From Longimicrobiales bacterium (GTDB taxonomy: Bacteria > Gemmatimonadota > Gemmatimonadetes > Longimicrobiales > Gaopeijiaceae), in contig OX639991.1 of assembly GCA_951828585.1 (NCBI GenBank), positions 1,954,576-2,018,575 on the forward strand: DNA of 64,000 bases. The letters are read 5' to 3'. Numbering within the stretch: position 1 is the first letter of the stretch; each line of letters starts with the position of its first letter. The notes beneath the pieces are model-generated. The model searched no databases and was not told the DNA's origin. It saw nothing but the letters and a program-made list of their open reading frames with translations. Shown one piece after another: positions 34,628 through 44,311 of this stretch. The translations under genes were made by a program, and so were the position numbers.

Positions 34628-35761
34628 ATGCCCGATCGCGATCCCCTCGCCCGCCGCCCCATCCTTCCGCTCCTCGCCCTTCTCGCGTTTTCCGCCTGTG
34701 GGCCGGACTTGAACCTGGACGCCGGCGAACAACTCCACCCGACAGACGAAAACGCGGCCCCGGCGGATGCGGCCCTGATCACGGTTGGCAGCGAACCCGT
34801 CGGGCTTTCGGCGGAAGCGCTGGCCGAGTGGCGCGCTGCCCGCGACAGGCTTCTCGGCGCCCGCACGACCCAGGCGCTTGGAACAAACCGCGGCGAGGGT
34901 CCGGAGCTCTTCGGCATGATCGGCGATGTCACCTTCGACCGTGACGGGAACGTCGTGGTTCTCGACGCGGTGAACTACGATGTGCGCATCTTTCGTCCCG
35001 ATGGAAGCCATCTGCTGAGCTTCGGTCGGGAGGGCGAAGGCCCCATGGAGTTCGACACGCGTCCGCACAGCGTCACGGTCCTCTCTGACGGGAGACTTCT
35101 CGTGGGGATGCGTGCCGAGATGAAGACGTTCGCTCCGGTGGCGGGCGGTTACGAGTACCTGGACCGGATTACCGTGCCGTCCCGGGACATGTGCGTGTCG
35201 GCCGCGGAGCGGGTGTTCGTCACCGTCCACCACACGCGCACCAGCGACAGGGTGCTCCACGAGGTGAACCTGACGGGCGATACCACGCTGAGCTTCGGGC
35301 ACGGGTACCTCCACGAGCAATGGCTGATCAGGAATCAGCTGTCCGACGGCACGATCGCGTGTCTCGACAATCCGCCCGCAGTCCTCTTCGCCTTCAGCGA
35401 GCACCCGATTCTGCGGTTGCACCGTCCCGGCGAAGACGATCCGGTCTGGACCGCGGCGCTGGAGGACTATGTTCAGCCGTTCTATGCGGGCGCCATCGAC
35501 GGCAGCCACATCAGGATGCTGAGCAACAGCGCTGAAATCGTCGACAAGCCTCACCCGTTCGGGAAAAGCCACATTGTCCTGCAGACCGGCTACCGGCGTC
35601 TGCTCTCGCTACGGGTCCGCACCTACCTCGTCGATGCGGCGACGGGACAGGGGGCGCTCATCTCCGACGACTTCCCGCGGATCATGAGGATGTTCCCGGG
35701 GCGCTTCGTCGCGGGCTGGAACGATCCCTATCCGCGGATCGAGGTGCGGGAAATCCCGTGA
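34628..35761 (+). CDS. 6-bladed beta-propeller lipoprotein
   Basis: 377 aa. Signal with lipobox (LLALLAFSACGPD) followed by blades: DVTFDRDGNVVVLDAVNYDV, RIFRPDGSHLLSFGREGEGP, HSVTVLSDGRLLVGMRAEMK and ending NDPYPRIEVREIP. It belongs to the same broad family as 25338/28378 but a different subfamily; a broken paralogue lies at 41042-41735. It is probably anchored in the outer membrane; ligand unknown. Confidence 0.75.
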   Translation: MPDRDPLARRPILPLLALLAFSACGPDLNLDAGEQLHPTDENAAPADAALITVGSEPVGLSAEALAEWRAARDRLLGARTTQALGTNRGEGPELFGMIGDVTFDRDGNVVVLDAVNYDVRIFRPDGSHLLSFGREGEGPMEFDTRPHSVTVLSDGRLLVGMRAEMKTFAPVAGGYEYLDRITVPSRDMCVSAAERVFVTVHHTRTSDRVLHEVNLTGDTTLSFGHGYLHEQWLIRNQLSDGTIACLDNPPAVLFAFSEHPILRLHRPGEDDPVWTAALEDYVQPFYAGAIDGSHIRMLSNSAEIVDKPHPFGKSHIVLQTGYRRLLSLRVRTYLVDAATGQGALISDDFPRIMRMFPGRFVAGWNDPYPRIEVREIP

Positions 35762-35773
35762 CCGCACCCCGCA

Positions 35774-35811
35774 TGTCAACCACGGTTGACAAAATGTAAA
35801 CTGGAGTTTAC
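35774..35811. promoter_or_regulatory. Two adjacent perfect palindromes
   Basis: TGTCAACCACGGTTGACA (35774-35791; 8-bp arms) and GTAAACTGGAGTTTAC (35796-35811; 7-bp arms around a 2-bp centre), 4 bp apart. They lie between convergent genes (beta-propeller and dctP), so they are not an obvious promoter. They may be an operator left from a lost TA locus or a transcription-termination structure. Similar motifs occur at 8886-8923 and 7466-7500. Confidence 0.45.
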
Positions 35812-35821
35812 TGTGCGCCCT

Positions 35822-36822
35822 TCACTCCCTCCCCAACAACCTCACCACCTCCCCCACCGTCATCCCCCCCACATCGCGCGCCAGCCCCGCCTCCCGCACC
35901 GCACCAATCGCCCGTTCAAACCGCTGCCTTTCACCCTCCCCAAGCTCGACAATCTCCACCCCGACCCCCCGCGCGAGCTCCAGCGCCTCGGTATCGACAC
36001 GCTCGAACGCCATGGCCCCGGCCACCGATAGCGCGCTGTCCGCCGCCTCGTCGATCCACCCCCGCTCCTCCGGCGACAGGGCCTCGTATGTGTCCCGGTT
36101 CATGAGCAGGGCAAACGCCAATCCGGATATGGGCAGCCAGGTGGTCAGGTAGGCGGCGGGCTCGTGCAGCCGGAACGCGACGATTCCGGACGGCCCGATG
36201 GCGACTCCGTCGATGACGCCGGTGGTCAGACTCTGGTGCAGTTCCGTGGCGGGCTGCATCAGGGCGCTGGCGCCGAGCGCTTCAATGAACGGGATGTCGC
36301 TCCGTGACGACACGCGGATCTTGAGGCCGCGGATGTCATCGAGCGTTCGCACCGGAGTCTCGCGGGTGAGAAGCACGGGCGGGGTGCTGGACCAGACTGC
36401 CAGAACCCTGGCATCGTACTCCTGTTCCAGAACGGACCAGGCGCGCTGCAGCGCCTCGGTGCACTCCAGCGCGGTCTCGCAGACGCCCGGATAGCCGATG
36501 AGGTCCGTCTTCGGGAAGAGGTCGGGCGTGTAGGCGGGGACGACAAGGGCGATGTCGGCCACCCCGCCCAGCAGCATCGAGTACTGCGCGGCGGGCGATG
36601 AGTTCAGGATGCCGCTCGGGTATTGCCTGACGGTCAGCCGGCCGTCCGAGAGCTCGGCCAGCCTTTCCGATAACGGCGTGAACACGGCTTCGTTCAGAAC
36701 GTGGTCCGCGGCAGGAAGTGCGCGAGCGACAACTCGGTGCCTTCCTGTGTTCCCCCGCATCCGAGGGCGACCACCAGTCCGGGTGCGAGCAGTCCGCGGA
36801 TGAACTCGCGCGTGCATTTCAT
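35822..36822 (-). pseudogene. dctP: TRAP transporter substrate-binding protein, frameshifted
   Basis: From ATG 36822: [24 protein letters not shown] is a lipoprotein-type leader, but this frame ends at LAHFLPRTTF. The mature protein continues one base off at ALPAADHVLNEAVFTPLSER and runs intact to the end (LKIRVSSRSDIPFIEALGAS, TGVIDGVAIGPSGIV). A single-base indel near 36705-36720 separates signal and mature parts. DctP binds organic acids in the periplasm and hands them to DctQM. Unless it is a sequencing error, it is not exported. Confidence 0.8.
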
Positions 36823-36835
36823 GGGTAGTCTCCCG

Positions 36836-38140
36836 TCATCCGAACATGGCGTTGGGCAGAAGTGTGGCGAGGCCGGGCAGCACCGCGATCAATATCAGCG
36901 CCGCGAGCATCGCAAGCCAGAACGGAACGATGCCCCGGAACATCGTCCCGACCGGTACGTCGGGAGCCACGCCCTTCACCACGAAGATGTTCAACCCGAC
37001 CGGAGGCGAGATCAGGCCCATCTCGAGCGTGATCACGATCATCACACCGAACCAGATCATGTCGACGCCCAGGGATTCGAGAATCGGCTGAACCAGGGGA
37101 ACGGTCAGCACGAGCATCGCGAAGCCGTCGAGGAAGGTGCCCAGCACGATGAACATGACCAGCACCAGCATGACCACCTGAGCCCCCGAAAACCCCTGTT
37201 CGGTGACCCACTCGGCCGCGACGAAGGCGATTCCCGTAAATCCCAGGAAGACCTTGAACACGAACGCGCCGAAGAGCACCAGGAAGGCGGTGCCGCTCGC
37301 CTTCAGCGTGGCGCGGACCACTTCGTTCATGGCATTGCGGTTCAGCGCACGCCGCACGGCGGCCGCGACCAGCGTCAGCAACGCTCCCACGGCGGCCGCC
37401 TCGACGGCGGAGAAGACGCCGGCGTAGATGCCGCCGATGGTCACGACGACGATGCCGAGGATCCACATCGCGCGTGCGGTAGCCCCGAGACGATCCCGCC
37501 ACGGGACCGGTGCCGTGGCGTGGGGAGCCTTCTCCGGATCGCGTCTCACGACGATCCAGACGCCGAGCACGAAGAGAAGCGTGAGCAGAATCCCGGGGAT
37601 GATCCCGGCCATGAACAGGCGTCCGATGCTCTCCTCGGTGATGATCCCGTAGATGACCAGGCCAGCCGACGGCGGGATCAGTATGCCGAGCGTTCCGCCG
37701 GCGGCGATGGCACCCGTCGCCAGCGAATCGGCATACCTGTACCGACGCATCTCGGGAAGCGACACGCGCCCCATGGTGAGCGCGGCGGCCAGGGACGAGC
37801 CCGAAAGAGCGGAGAATCCGGCGCACGCGACGATCGACGCGGACGCGAGGCTGCCCCTGACACGGCCGAGCCAGCTGTGGGCGGCCTGGTACAGGTCCTG
37901 GCTCATCCCCGAGATCACGGCCAGGTTCCCCATCAGCATGAACAGGGGCAAGATGGTGAGGGAATACCGCGAGGCCACTCCGAAGACCTCCCCCGCCAGC
38001 ACCGGCACCACCGCCCCCGGGCGGATCAGGGCGATTCCGGCCACGCCCACGACCAGCATCGCCAGCCCCACCGGCACCCGGATCAGGAGCAGCGCCAGGA
38101 GGGCGAGGAAACCGAGCAGGGCGATGCTGCTTCCGTCCAT
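36836..38140 (-). CDS. dctM: TRAP transporter large permease
   Basis: 434 aa, full length. There are about a dozen hydrophobic helices, with family motifs [60 protein letters not shown] and [18 protein letters not shown]. It couples Na+ entry to import of small organic acids. It precedes dctP (14 nt gap). Its start overlaps a stop codon (TGATGG) of what remains of dctQ, so the usual PQM set is incomplete. Confidence 0.93.
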   Translation of the reverse strand: MDGSSIALLGFLALLALLLIRVPVGLAMLVVGVAGIALIRPGAVVPVLAGEVFGVASRYSLTILPLFMLMGNLAVISGMSQDLYQAAHSWLGRVRGSLASASIVACAGFSALSGSSLAAALTMGRVSLPEMRRYRYADSLATGAIAAGGTLGILIPPSAGLVIYGIITEESIGRLFMAGIIPGILLTLLFVLGVWIVVRRDPEKAPHATAPVPWRDRLGATARAMWILGIVVVTIGGIYAGVFSAVEAAAVGALLTLVAAAVRRALNRNAMNEVVRATLKASGTAFLVLFGAFVFKVFLGFTGIAFVAAEWVTEQGFSGAQVVMLVLVMFIVLGTFLDGFAMLVLTVPLVQPILESLGVDMIWFGVMIVITLEMGLISPPVGLNIFVVKGVAPDVPVGTMFRGIVPFWLAMLAALILIAVLPGLATLLPNAMFG

Positions 38141-38206
38141 CAGTCGGCGGGCTCGTTGGGGTCTTCGCCGTGCCAGGTCGCGAACCCCAGGAGCAGTTGG
38201 GACGCG
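38140..38206 (-). pseudogene. Possible dctQ remnant (last codons)
   Basis: The frame [26 protein letters not shown] ends at a TGA overlapping the dctM ATG, as dctQ does in TRAP operons. Upstream, the sequence switches to the PQQ-dehydrogenase pseudogene. About 20 codons are too few for firm identification. Confidence 0.35.
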
Positions 38207-39483
38207 AGCAGCGCTCCATTTCCGCCACCGCGAGCGCGTGGATCTCCGGCGTCAGATCGTTCGCGTCGTCAAGCGATACGCCCTGCACGGCGAAGGGCGG
38301 CGGCCGGGTCGGGAACGGCTGCGTCGGATACAACACTTCGCCCGGCACGTCCGTCGACGTGTCCACCGGACGCTCCTCGATCGGCCACACCGGCTCGCCC
38401 GTCACCCGGTCGAACACGAAGGTGAAGCCATGCTTCGAGACCTGCGCCACCGCGTCGATCTCGCGCCCGTCCACGTTGATCGTCACCAAATTCGGCGCCG
38501 CAAACAGGTCGTAGTCCCACACGCCGTGGTGAACCGCCTGGAAGTGCCACCGCCGCTCACCCGTGCAAGCATCGAGGCACACCAGCGACTCGGCGAACAG
38601 ATTCGCCCCCCTCCGGCGCCCGCCCCAGTAGTCGCTGCTCGGCGTACTCGTCGGCACGTATAGGAAACCCCGCTCCGCGTCGAGCGACATCAGCCCCCAC
38701 ACGTTGGCGTGGCCGGTGTAGCGCTAGGACTCGTCCTCCCAGGTGTCCGCGCCGAAGTCGTCGCCCGATTGCGGGATGGTGAAGAACACCCAGCGCCGCT
38801 CGCCCGTGCGAACGTCGAACGCCTGCACCGTTCCGGGGGGATCGAACCTGCGCTGCACCCCGTCGGGCAAGCGGCTCCCGACGATCACCAGGTCCTCGAA
38901 CACCACCGGAGGCGAGGTCTGGTCGAACTCTTGGCGGGTGACCTCGCGGCCATGCCCTTCGGTCAGCACGACGCTCCCGCCCTCCCCGAAGTCCCCGTCC
39001 AGCTCACCGGTCGCGGCATCGATCGCATACAGCCGGTCGCGGCTGTTGAGGAAGACGCGCGCGGTCGTCCCCGTCGCCCCACCAGGCGACGCCTTGGTGC
39101 TCGAAGCCGGTCGGCCCCGCGCCGACCGGTCCGCCCTCCCAGGCCCTCGGATCGAATGTCCACAGTTCCGCGCCGCTCTCGGCGTCGAGCGCGACCACCC
39201 GCGTATACATGGTGGACAGGTAGAGGACATCGCCGACCAGGATTGGGGTCGCCTGGAAGGAGCCCGGGAGCGTGCCGTACTCCTCGAGGGGTGCCTCCTT
39301 CGGTTCCCATGTCCAGACAATCTCCAGTTCGGTAACGTTGGCGGCCGTGATTTCATCGGCTGCGGAGTACTTGGTGTGCGCCTGGTCGGCGCCGACGAAC
39401 GGCCAGCCGGTCGTGGGCTCCGGTTCCCGGCTGCACGCGACGGCGGTGGATACCGGGGCAACTGTGGCCACCCAGCGCTTCAT
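38207..39483 (-). pseudogene. PQQ-dependent dehydrogenase, multiply broken
   Basis: MKRWVATVAPVSTAVACSRE is the leader. FVGADQAHTKYSAADEITAA, VGDVLYLSTMYTRVVALDAE and SGAELWTFDPRAWE are quinoprotein beta-propeller W-motifs. The frame shifts near 39062 into RVFLNSRDRLYAIDAATGEL. At 38726 a TAG replaces the Trp in [15 protein letters not shown]. The rest ([38 protein letters not shown]) continues in frame to 38207, where it is cut off. Its start overlaps the SulP stop (ATGA). Confidence 0.88.
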
Positions 39484-41041
39484 GAATCGGACTCCGATCG
39501 GGAACCGGACCGTGGGGAGACGGCATCGTCGCGCACCGAGGCTGTCGGTTCGCCTGCGAAACGTTCGGCCAGCAGGTGTCGATACAGCTTCAGTGCGAGC
39601 CCCTCATCCTGCTCCTCCATCCTGCGCCGGGCGGCCGGTGTCAACAGCATCGTCGTGCACGCCGCATCGGCGGTTACCGTTGGCGCCTCCTCGTCCGCAG
39701 GCTCGACCGGCCAGATCGCATCGCCCGGCCCGTAGTGGCGGAAGCGCGTGCCCGCGGCATCGTGGGCGGAAGCCCGGCCGGATGTCAGCAACTGGAGGCC
39801 TTCGCCCGGTACGTCCGGCCCCGCGAGAATCTCGCCGGGGGCGTACCGGCGCGGCCTCAGCCAGCTGTGCAGCTCGTCAACCATGTCCTCGAAACGGGTT
39901 CGCTGCTCCAACTGGCTGTCCAGGTCGGCGGCGGCGCGCTCCAACACCGAGGCGCGGTGCTTGTCGACCGTGCCCGCCTTCGCCTTCCATGCCTCGAGTA
40001 CGATCTCCTCACACTGTTCGAGCGCGCGGTCCGCATCCGGCTCAATCCCCAGGACGGCAAGCTCCGAGGGAGGAAGGTTGCGCTCCAAACCGGGCCTCAC
40101 CTGCTCTGACGGCGCGCTCAGAACCACCTTGACGCCGGCTCTATTCGCCATTTTCAGGAACCTCGCCAGGACGTTCACCGCCGAGAAGTCGAAGCCGGAG
40201 ACGTCCGTGAAATCCAGCATCACGCAGGCGGGACGCGGGTCGGCGCTCAGCGATTCCCGGAGATGGTCGGCCAGGGGGTACACGCTTCCGAAGAAGATGT
40301 AGCCGCGCAGCCGCCACACCAGCACGCGCTCCCCTTCCTCCTGGAGGATGACGCGGTCCGGGACCGAACGCCCCTTGGTGCTCCGGCGTTCACGCACCGT
40401 GAAGCGCGATCCGATCGGGTCCACGCGGCTCAGGCGCACGGCGAAGAACAGCAGAGTGGCCAGCATCCCGGCGCCCACACCTTCGAACAGCCCGAACACC
40501 ACGGTGACGCCCGCGATCAGCACGATGACGCCGTACTCCGTCCACGGAAGGCGCTTTCGGCTTCGAACGAGCCCTTCGTCCAGCATGCCGAGGCCGGCGA
40601 AGAACAGAATGCCCCCGACGAGCGGTACGGGGACCAGGTCCAGCATCCCATCGCCCAGAAACAGGGCGGCTGCGATGACGAGGGCCGCGACGATCCCGGT
40701 GAGGCGGGTGGTCGCCCCAAAGAACTTGCTGCGCAGCGACGCGGGCACGATCATGCTCGCGGGCGTGCCGCCGCCGAGGCCCGCGACCACGCTTGCGAAC
40801 CCCGTCGCGCTCAACTCGCGGTTCCAGTCCAGATCCTGGTTCGCGGCCATTTCAAGGCCGGCGAGATTCATGATCACAACGATCACCGCCATGAGCGCCA
40901 CCGTGGTTGTGACGAAAAGGGGGTCGCCTTGGGCACCCATCGTGGCGCCGACCTGTGCCATCACGATGACAAGCGCAGGCGACAGCCCCGATATCGCCCC
41001 GCGAAAGCCGCCCGTGAGGGCAATGAGGAAACAGGCGGCGA
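39480..41041 (-). pseudogene. SulP anion transporter with STAS and cNMP-like domains, 5' truncated
   Basis: The reading frame is open to 41041 (ACFLIALTGGFRGAISGLSP) and stops matching there, so the N-terminal half of the membrane domain is lost. The remaining part has SulP helices (GFASVVAGLGGGTPASMIVP), a STAS domain (GYIFFGSVYPLADHLRESLS; PACVMLDFTDVSGFDFSAVN) and a C-terminal cyclic-nucleotide-binding-like fold (PRRYAPGEILAGPDVPGEGL). A partial protein from ATG 40964 is possible but would not transport. Confidence 0.82.
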
Positions 41042-41735
41042 ACCACCGGTAGCGAGCCCATCGGTTTGTCGGCGGAAGCGCTCACCGAGTGGCGTGCCGC
41101 CCGCGACAGGCTCCTCGGTGCACGCACCACCCTGGCGCTCGGTACCAACCGCGGCGACAGTCCCGAGCTCTTCGGCATGATCGGCGATGCCGCCTTCGAC
41201 CCCGACGGAAACGTGGTGGTTCTCGACGCCGTGAACTACGATGTTCGCATCTTCGGCCCCGATGGAAGCCACCTGAGGAGCTTCGGCCGCGAGGGCGAAG
41301 GACCCATGGAGTTCGACAGCCGCCCGCATAGCGTCGGAGCGGGTGTTCGTCACCGTCCACCACACGCGCACGAGCGAAAGGTTGCTCCACGAGGTGGCCA
41401 TGACGGGCGATACCACACTGAGCTTCGGGCACGGATACCTCCACGAGCATTGGCTGTTCCGAAACCAGCTCTCCGATGGCACCATCGCCTGTCTCGACGA
41501 CCCCCTGAGGATCCTCTTCGCCTTCAGTGAGCACCCTGTTCTGCGGGCGCATCTTCCCGGTGAAGACGATCCGATATGGAGCGCGGCGTTGGCCGGGGCT
41601 GAGGAGGTCCGCGGCCGAGATCGTGGCGCTTCGTGCGGGGACCGCCTTGTCTCCAGGACAACCCCACGCAGATCCCTACTCGAAGGTGGAGGTGCGGGCG
41701 CTGCCGAGTCTACAGCCCTGACGGGTTCCTGATGG
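41042..41735 (+). pseudogene. Beta-propeller lipoprotein fragment
   Basis: A paralogue of the gene at 34628 without leader: GLSAEALTEWRAARDRLLGA and VVVLDAVNYDVRIFGPDGSH run to FDSRPHS. An internal deletion plus frameshift near 41335 jumps to RVFVTVHHTRTSERLLHEVA and DGTIACLDDPLRILFAFSEH. A last frameshift leads to DPYSKVEVRALPSLQP. It begins exactly where the SulP homology ends, so one deletion event created both truncations. Confidence 0.8.
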
Positions 41736-41748
41736 TGGGTTGGTGCGG

Positions 41749-43107
41749 CTACAGCAACCCCACCACCCCCCCCACCGCCCTCTCCGCGCTGCCACGATTG
41801 CGCTCCAGCGCCACCCGCCCCCCCGCCACCACCCCCAGCGCGGCAACCGGGTCGTCCAGCCACCCCGCGATCACGGCCATCGGGTCCTCGCTGACCACCA
41901 GTCCCCCCGCGGCCACCAGTTCGGCCACCACCCCCGCGAAGTTCTCGTGGTGCGGCCCGATCACGGCCGGCTTGCCCAGCGCCACCGGTTCCAGCGGGTT
42001 GGAGCCGCCCATGGGGACGAGGCTCCGCCCCACGAAAACGGCATCGGCCAGCCGGTAGGCCGCCGGCAGCTCACCGATCGTGTCTAGGAGGAAGACGCTC
42101 GCCGGCTCGCCTGTCCGGCGAGTCTCCTGGTCGCGCATTCTCCGCCCATCCCCACGAATTTCCTTCCCACCCACACGTATACTCTGCCCATCCTCACGCA
42201 TATCCTGCCCACCCACACGCATGCCCTGATCATACTCTCCCATCCCACCACCCCCACTCCGCCGCCGCATCCCCGGCACCATCCCCGCCACCTCGTCCCA
42301 CCGCTCCGGCCTCCTCGGCGCCAGCAACAACTGCCACCCCTCCGGCAGCCCACGCAGCAGCACCGCCTCCTCCCCCGGCCCCGTCGACCCGGCCACGATC
42401 AGCGGCCTGTTCCGGTCGATCCCCAACGCGGCCGCCAACGCCTCCGTCTCCCCCGCGTTCGGCTCCTTCAGCGCCGCATCCCACTTCAGACTTCCACCCA
42501 CCACCACCCGATCCGCCGGCACCCCCAGCCTCACGAACCTGTCCCGGTACACCTTGGTCTGCGCGCTCACCCAGGCGAGCTGCCGGAACATCCGCCGCGC
42601 AAACGGCCTCCACCGCCGATAGCCCCGATAGCTGTGCTCGGACAGCCGGCCGTTCACCACACACACCGGAATCCCGCGCCGCGCACACGCCGCCAGAAAG
42701 GACGGCCACAACTCCAGCTCTCCCAGCACCACCAGCTCAGGACGCACCGCGTCCAGAAAACGACCCGCCATCCAGGTGAAATCGAGCGAAAAGCGCACCA
42801 CCTCCCGGCGCCCCGCATGGATCCGCACCGCTCGCTCGAACCCCGTCGCCGTACTCGCGCTCACCACCACATCCGGCACCAGCGGGGAGGCCGCCAGCGC
42901 GTCAACGAAGGGTTCCAGCGCATGCGTCTCGCCCACGCTCACGCCGTGCACCAGGATCCGTGGTCCCGCCGCTCGCCGCTCCAGGTTACCCACCCTCCCG
43001 CTGCGGTCACGCAAGCCGGTCCTCCAGCTCCCCGTCTGCAGACGCTTCTTCACTGCATATGCGACGAGTCCCAGGGCCAGGGCGAAGTCGCGCAGTAGTC
43101 CGGTCAT
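41749..43107 (-). CDS. waaA: 3-deoxy-D-manno-octulosonic acid (Kdo) transferase
   Basis: 452 aa. ILVHGVSVGETHALEPFVDA carries the catalytic Glu, VLGELELWPSFLAACARRGI and VNGRLSEHSYRGYRRWRPFA are family motifs, and SLVPMGGSNPLEPVALGKPA is the CMP-Kdo site. It adds Kdo to lipid A in LPS synthesis. Residues about 288-325 hold a hydrophilic insert of 7-residue repeats (MRVGGQD, MREDGQS, IRVGGKE, IRGDGRR, MRDQETR) not seen in the usual roughly 425-aa enzyme. Divergent from the glycosyltransferase operon. Confidence 0.9.
   Translation of the reverse strand: MTGLLRDFALALGLVAYAVKKRLQTGSWRTGLRDRSGRVGNLERRAAGPRILVHGVSVGETHALEPFVDALAASPLVPDVVVSASTATGFERAVRIHAGRREVVRFSLDFTWMAGRFLDAVRPELVVLGELELWPSFLAACARRGIPVCVVNGRLSEHSYRGYRRWRPFARRMFRQLAWVSAQTKVYRDRFVRLGVPADRVVVGGSLKWDAALKEPNAGETEALAAALGIDRNRPLIVAGSTGPGEEAVLLRGLPEGWQLLLAPRRPERWDEVAGMVPGMRRRSGGGGMGEYDQGMRVGGQDMREDGQSIRVGGKEIRGDGRRMRDQETRRTGEPASVFLLDTIGELPAAYRLADAVFVGRSLVPMGGSNPLEPVALGKPAVIGPHHENFAGVVAELVAAGGLVVSEDPMAVIAGWLDDPVAALGVVAGGRVALERNRGSAERAVGGVVGLL
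42120..42250 (-). repeat. 21-bp tandem repeat inside waaA
   Basis: About five imperfect 21-nt units, encoding the 7-residue repeats described under waaA, inserted between the two Rossmann halves without frame loss. Confidence 0.7.
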
Positions 43108-43246
43108 GGAGAGGTGCGTGGCAAGGGGGCAAAACCCGGTCGCATACGGGAGTTGTCAGGTCAACACGCAATCATAACCTTCAAGTCATGATTCCTCGAA
43201 AGGTGCGGAAATCTTCCAGCCGCCGCCCACCGCCGGTTCGACCCGA

Positions 43247-44311
43247 ATGATTCCTTCCGATGCCCGGAAGATCCTCGTCGTGCGCCTCTCGGCGCGGGGA
43301 GATGTCGTTCTCTCGTCTCCCCTGGCGGGGGCCCTGCGGCGTGGCTACCCAACCGCCCACATAGCGTGGGCCGTGGAGGAACGGACCGCCGACGTGATCC
43401 GCCACAATCCGCACCTCGACGAGGTGATCGTCTGGGAGCGCGCGGAGTGGAAACGGATGTTGCGGACGGGTCGCTGGGGAGCTTTCGCGGGGGCGGCCGC
43501 GGACTTCTTCGCCGGGTTGCGCGACCGCCGCTTCGACGTGGCCATCGACGCACAGGGACTGCTCCGCAGCGGAGCCCTGGCCTTCTTCTCGGGGGCGCCG
43601 GTGCGCATCGGGCTGGGGTCGCGCGAGGGGTCGGGGCTACTCATGACGAAGGTCGTGAAGCGTGAGTTCTTCACGCGCCGGATCGCGTCGGCGGACGCCT
43701 CCTTCGCCGAGGCGCTCGGGCTGGACGCGACCTCGTTCGCCATGGAGATCCCGCGCGGCGAGGACGAGCTGGCCGCGGTCGACCGGATCGTTGCCGCCGA
43801 GGGACTGGGGGACGGTTTCGTAGCGGCGTGCCCCTTCACGACCCGCTTCTACAAGCACTGGTTCGAGGATCGGTGGTCCGCACTGATTCGGGAGATTCGG
43901 GAGGGTGCGGGGCTGGGGGTCGTGCTGTTGGGGGGTCCTGCGGACCGGGCTGCCGCCGACCGGATCCTGGAGGGTGGCGCGAACGGCCCGGTGGCGGGTG
44001 CTCCGCTCGTGGACCTGGTGGGCAGGACCACGCTGGGCGAGGCGTCAGCGGTGGTCTCCCGGTGCAGCGTGCTGGTCGGCGTGGACACCGGTCTCAGTCA
44101 CATGGCGCACGCCTTCGGCCGTCCGACGGTCCTCATCTTCGGCTCCAACGCGCCGTATCTGGATCCCCCCACCCCGGGGGCATGCATTCTGCACTCGGGG
44201 CGTGACTGCTCCCCGTGCTGGGGCAAGCTGACCTGCGACGGGCGCATCGACTGCATGGACGACATTTCGGTCGCCGAGGTGCTGGCGGCGGTGGAGGCGG
44301 CGGTCGCGTGA
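43247..44311 (+). CDS. Glycosyltransferase family 9 (heptosyltransferase-like)
   Basis: 354 aa. KILVVRLSARGDVVLSSPLA is the classic GT9 start, FDVAIDAQGLLRSGALAFFS follows, and VSRCSVLVGVDTGLSHMAHA binds ADP-heptose; CILHSGRDCSPCWGKLTCDG is a Cys-rich C-terminal signature of WaaC/WaaF-like enzymes. It adds heptose to the LPS inner core. First gene of an operon whose next four genes each overlap their neighbour by 4 nt. Confidence 0.88.
   Translation: MIPSDARKILVVRLSARGDVVLSSPLAGALRRGYPTAHIAWAVEERTADVIRHNPHLDEVIVWERAEWKRMLRTGRWGAFAGAAADFFAGLRDRRFDVAIDAQGLLRSGALAFFSGAPVRIGLGSREGSGLLMTKVVKREFFTRRIASADASFAEALGLDATSFAMEIPRGEDELAAVDRIVAAEGLGDGFVAACPFTTRFYKHWFEDRWSALIREIREGAGLGVVLLGGPADRAAADRILEGGANGPVAGAPLVDLVGRTTLGEASAVVSRCSVLVGVDTGLSHMAHAFGRPTVLIFGSNAPYLDPPTPGACILHSGRDCSPCWGKLTCDGRIDCMDDISVAEVLAAVEAAVA

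Noticed and set aside
36700-36725. TGA ending the dctP leader as a possible Sec codon
   Set aside because: Homology continues in a different frame, not through the TGA, so it is a frameshift.
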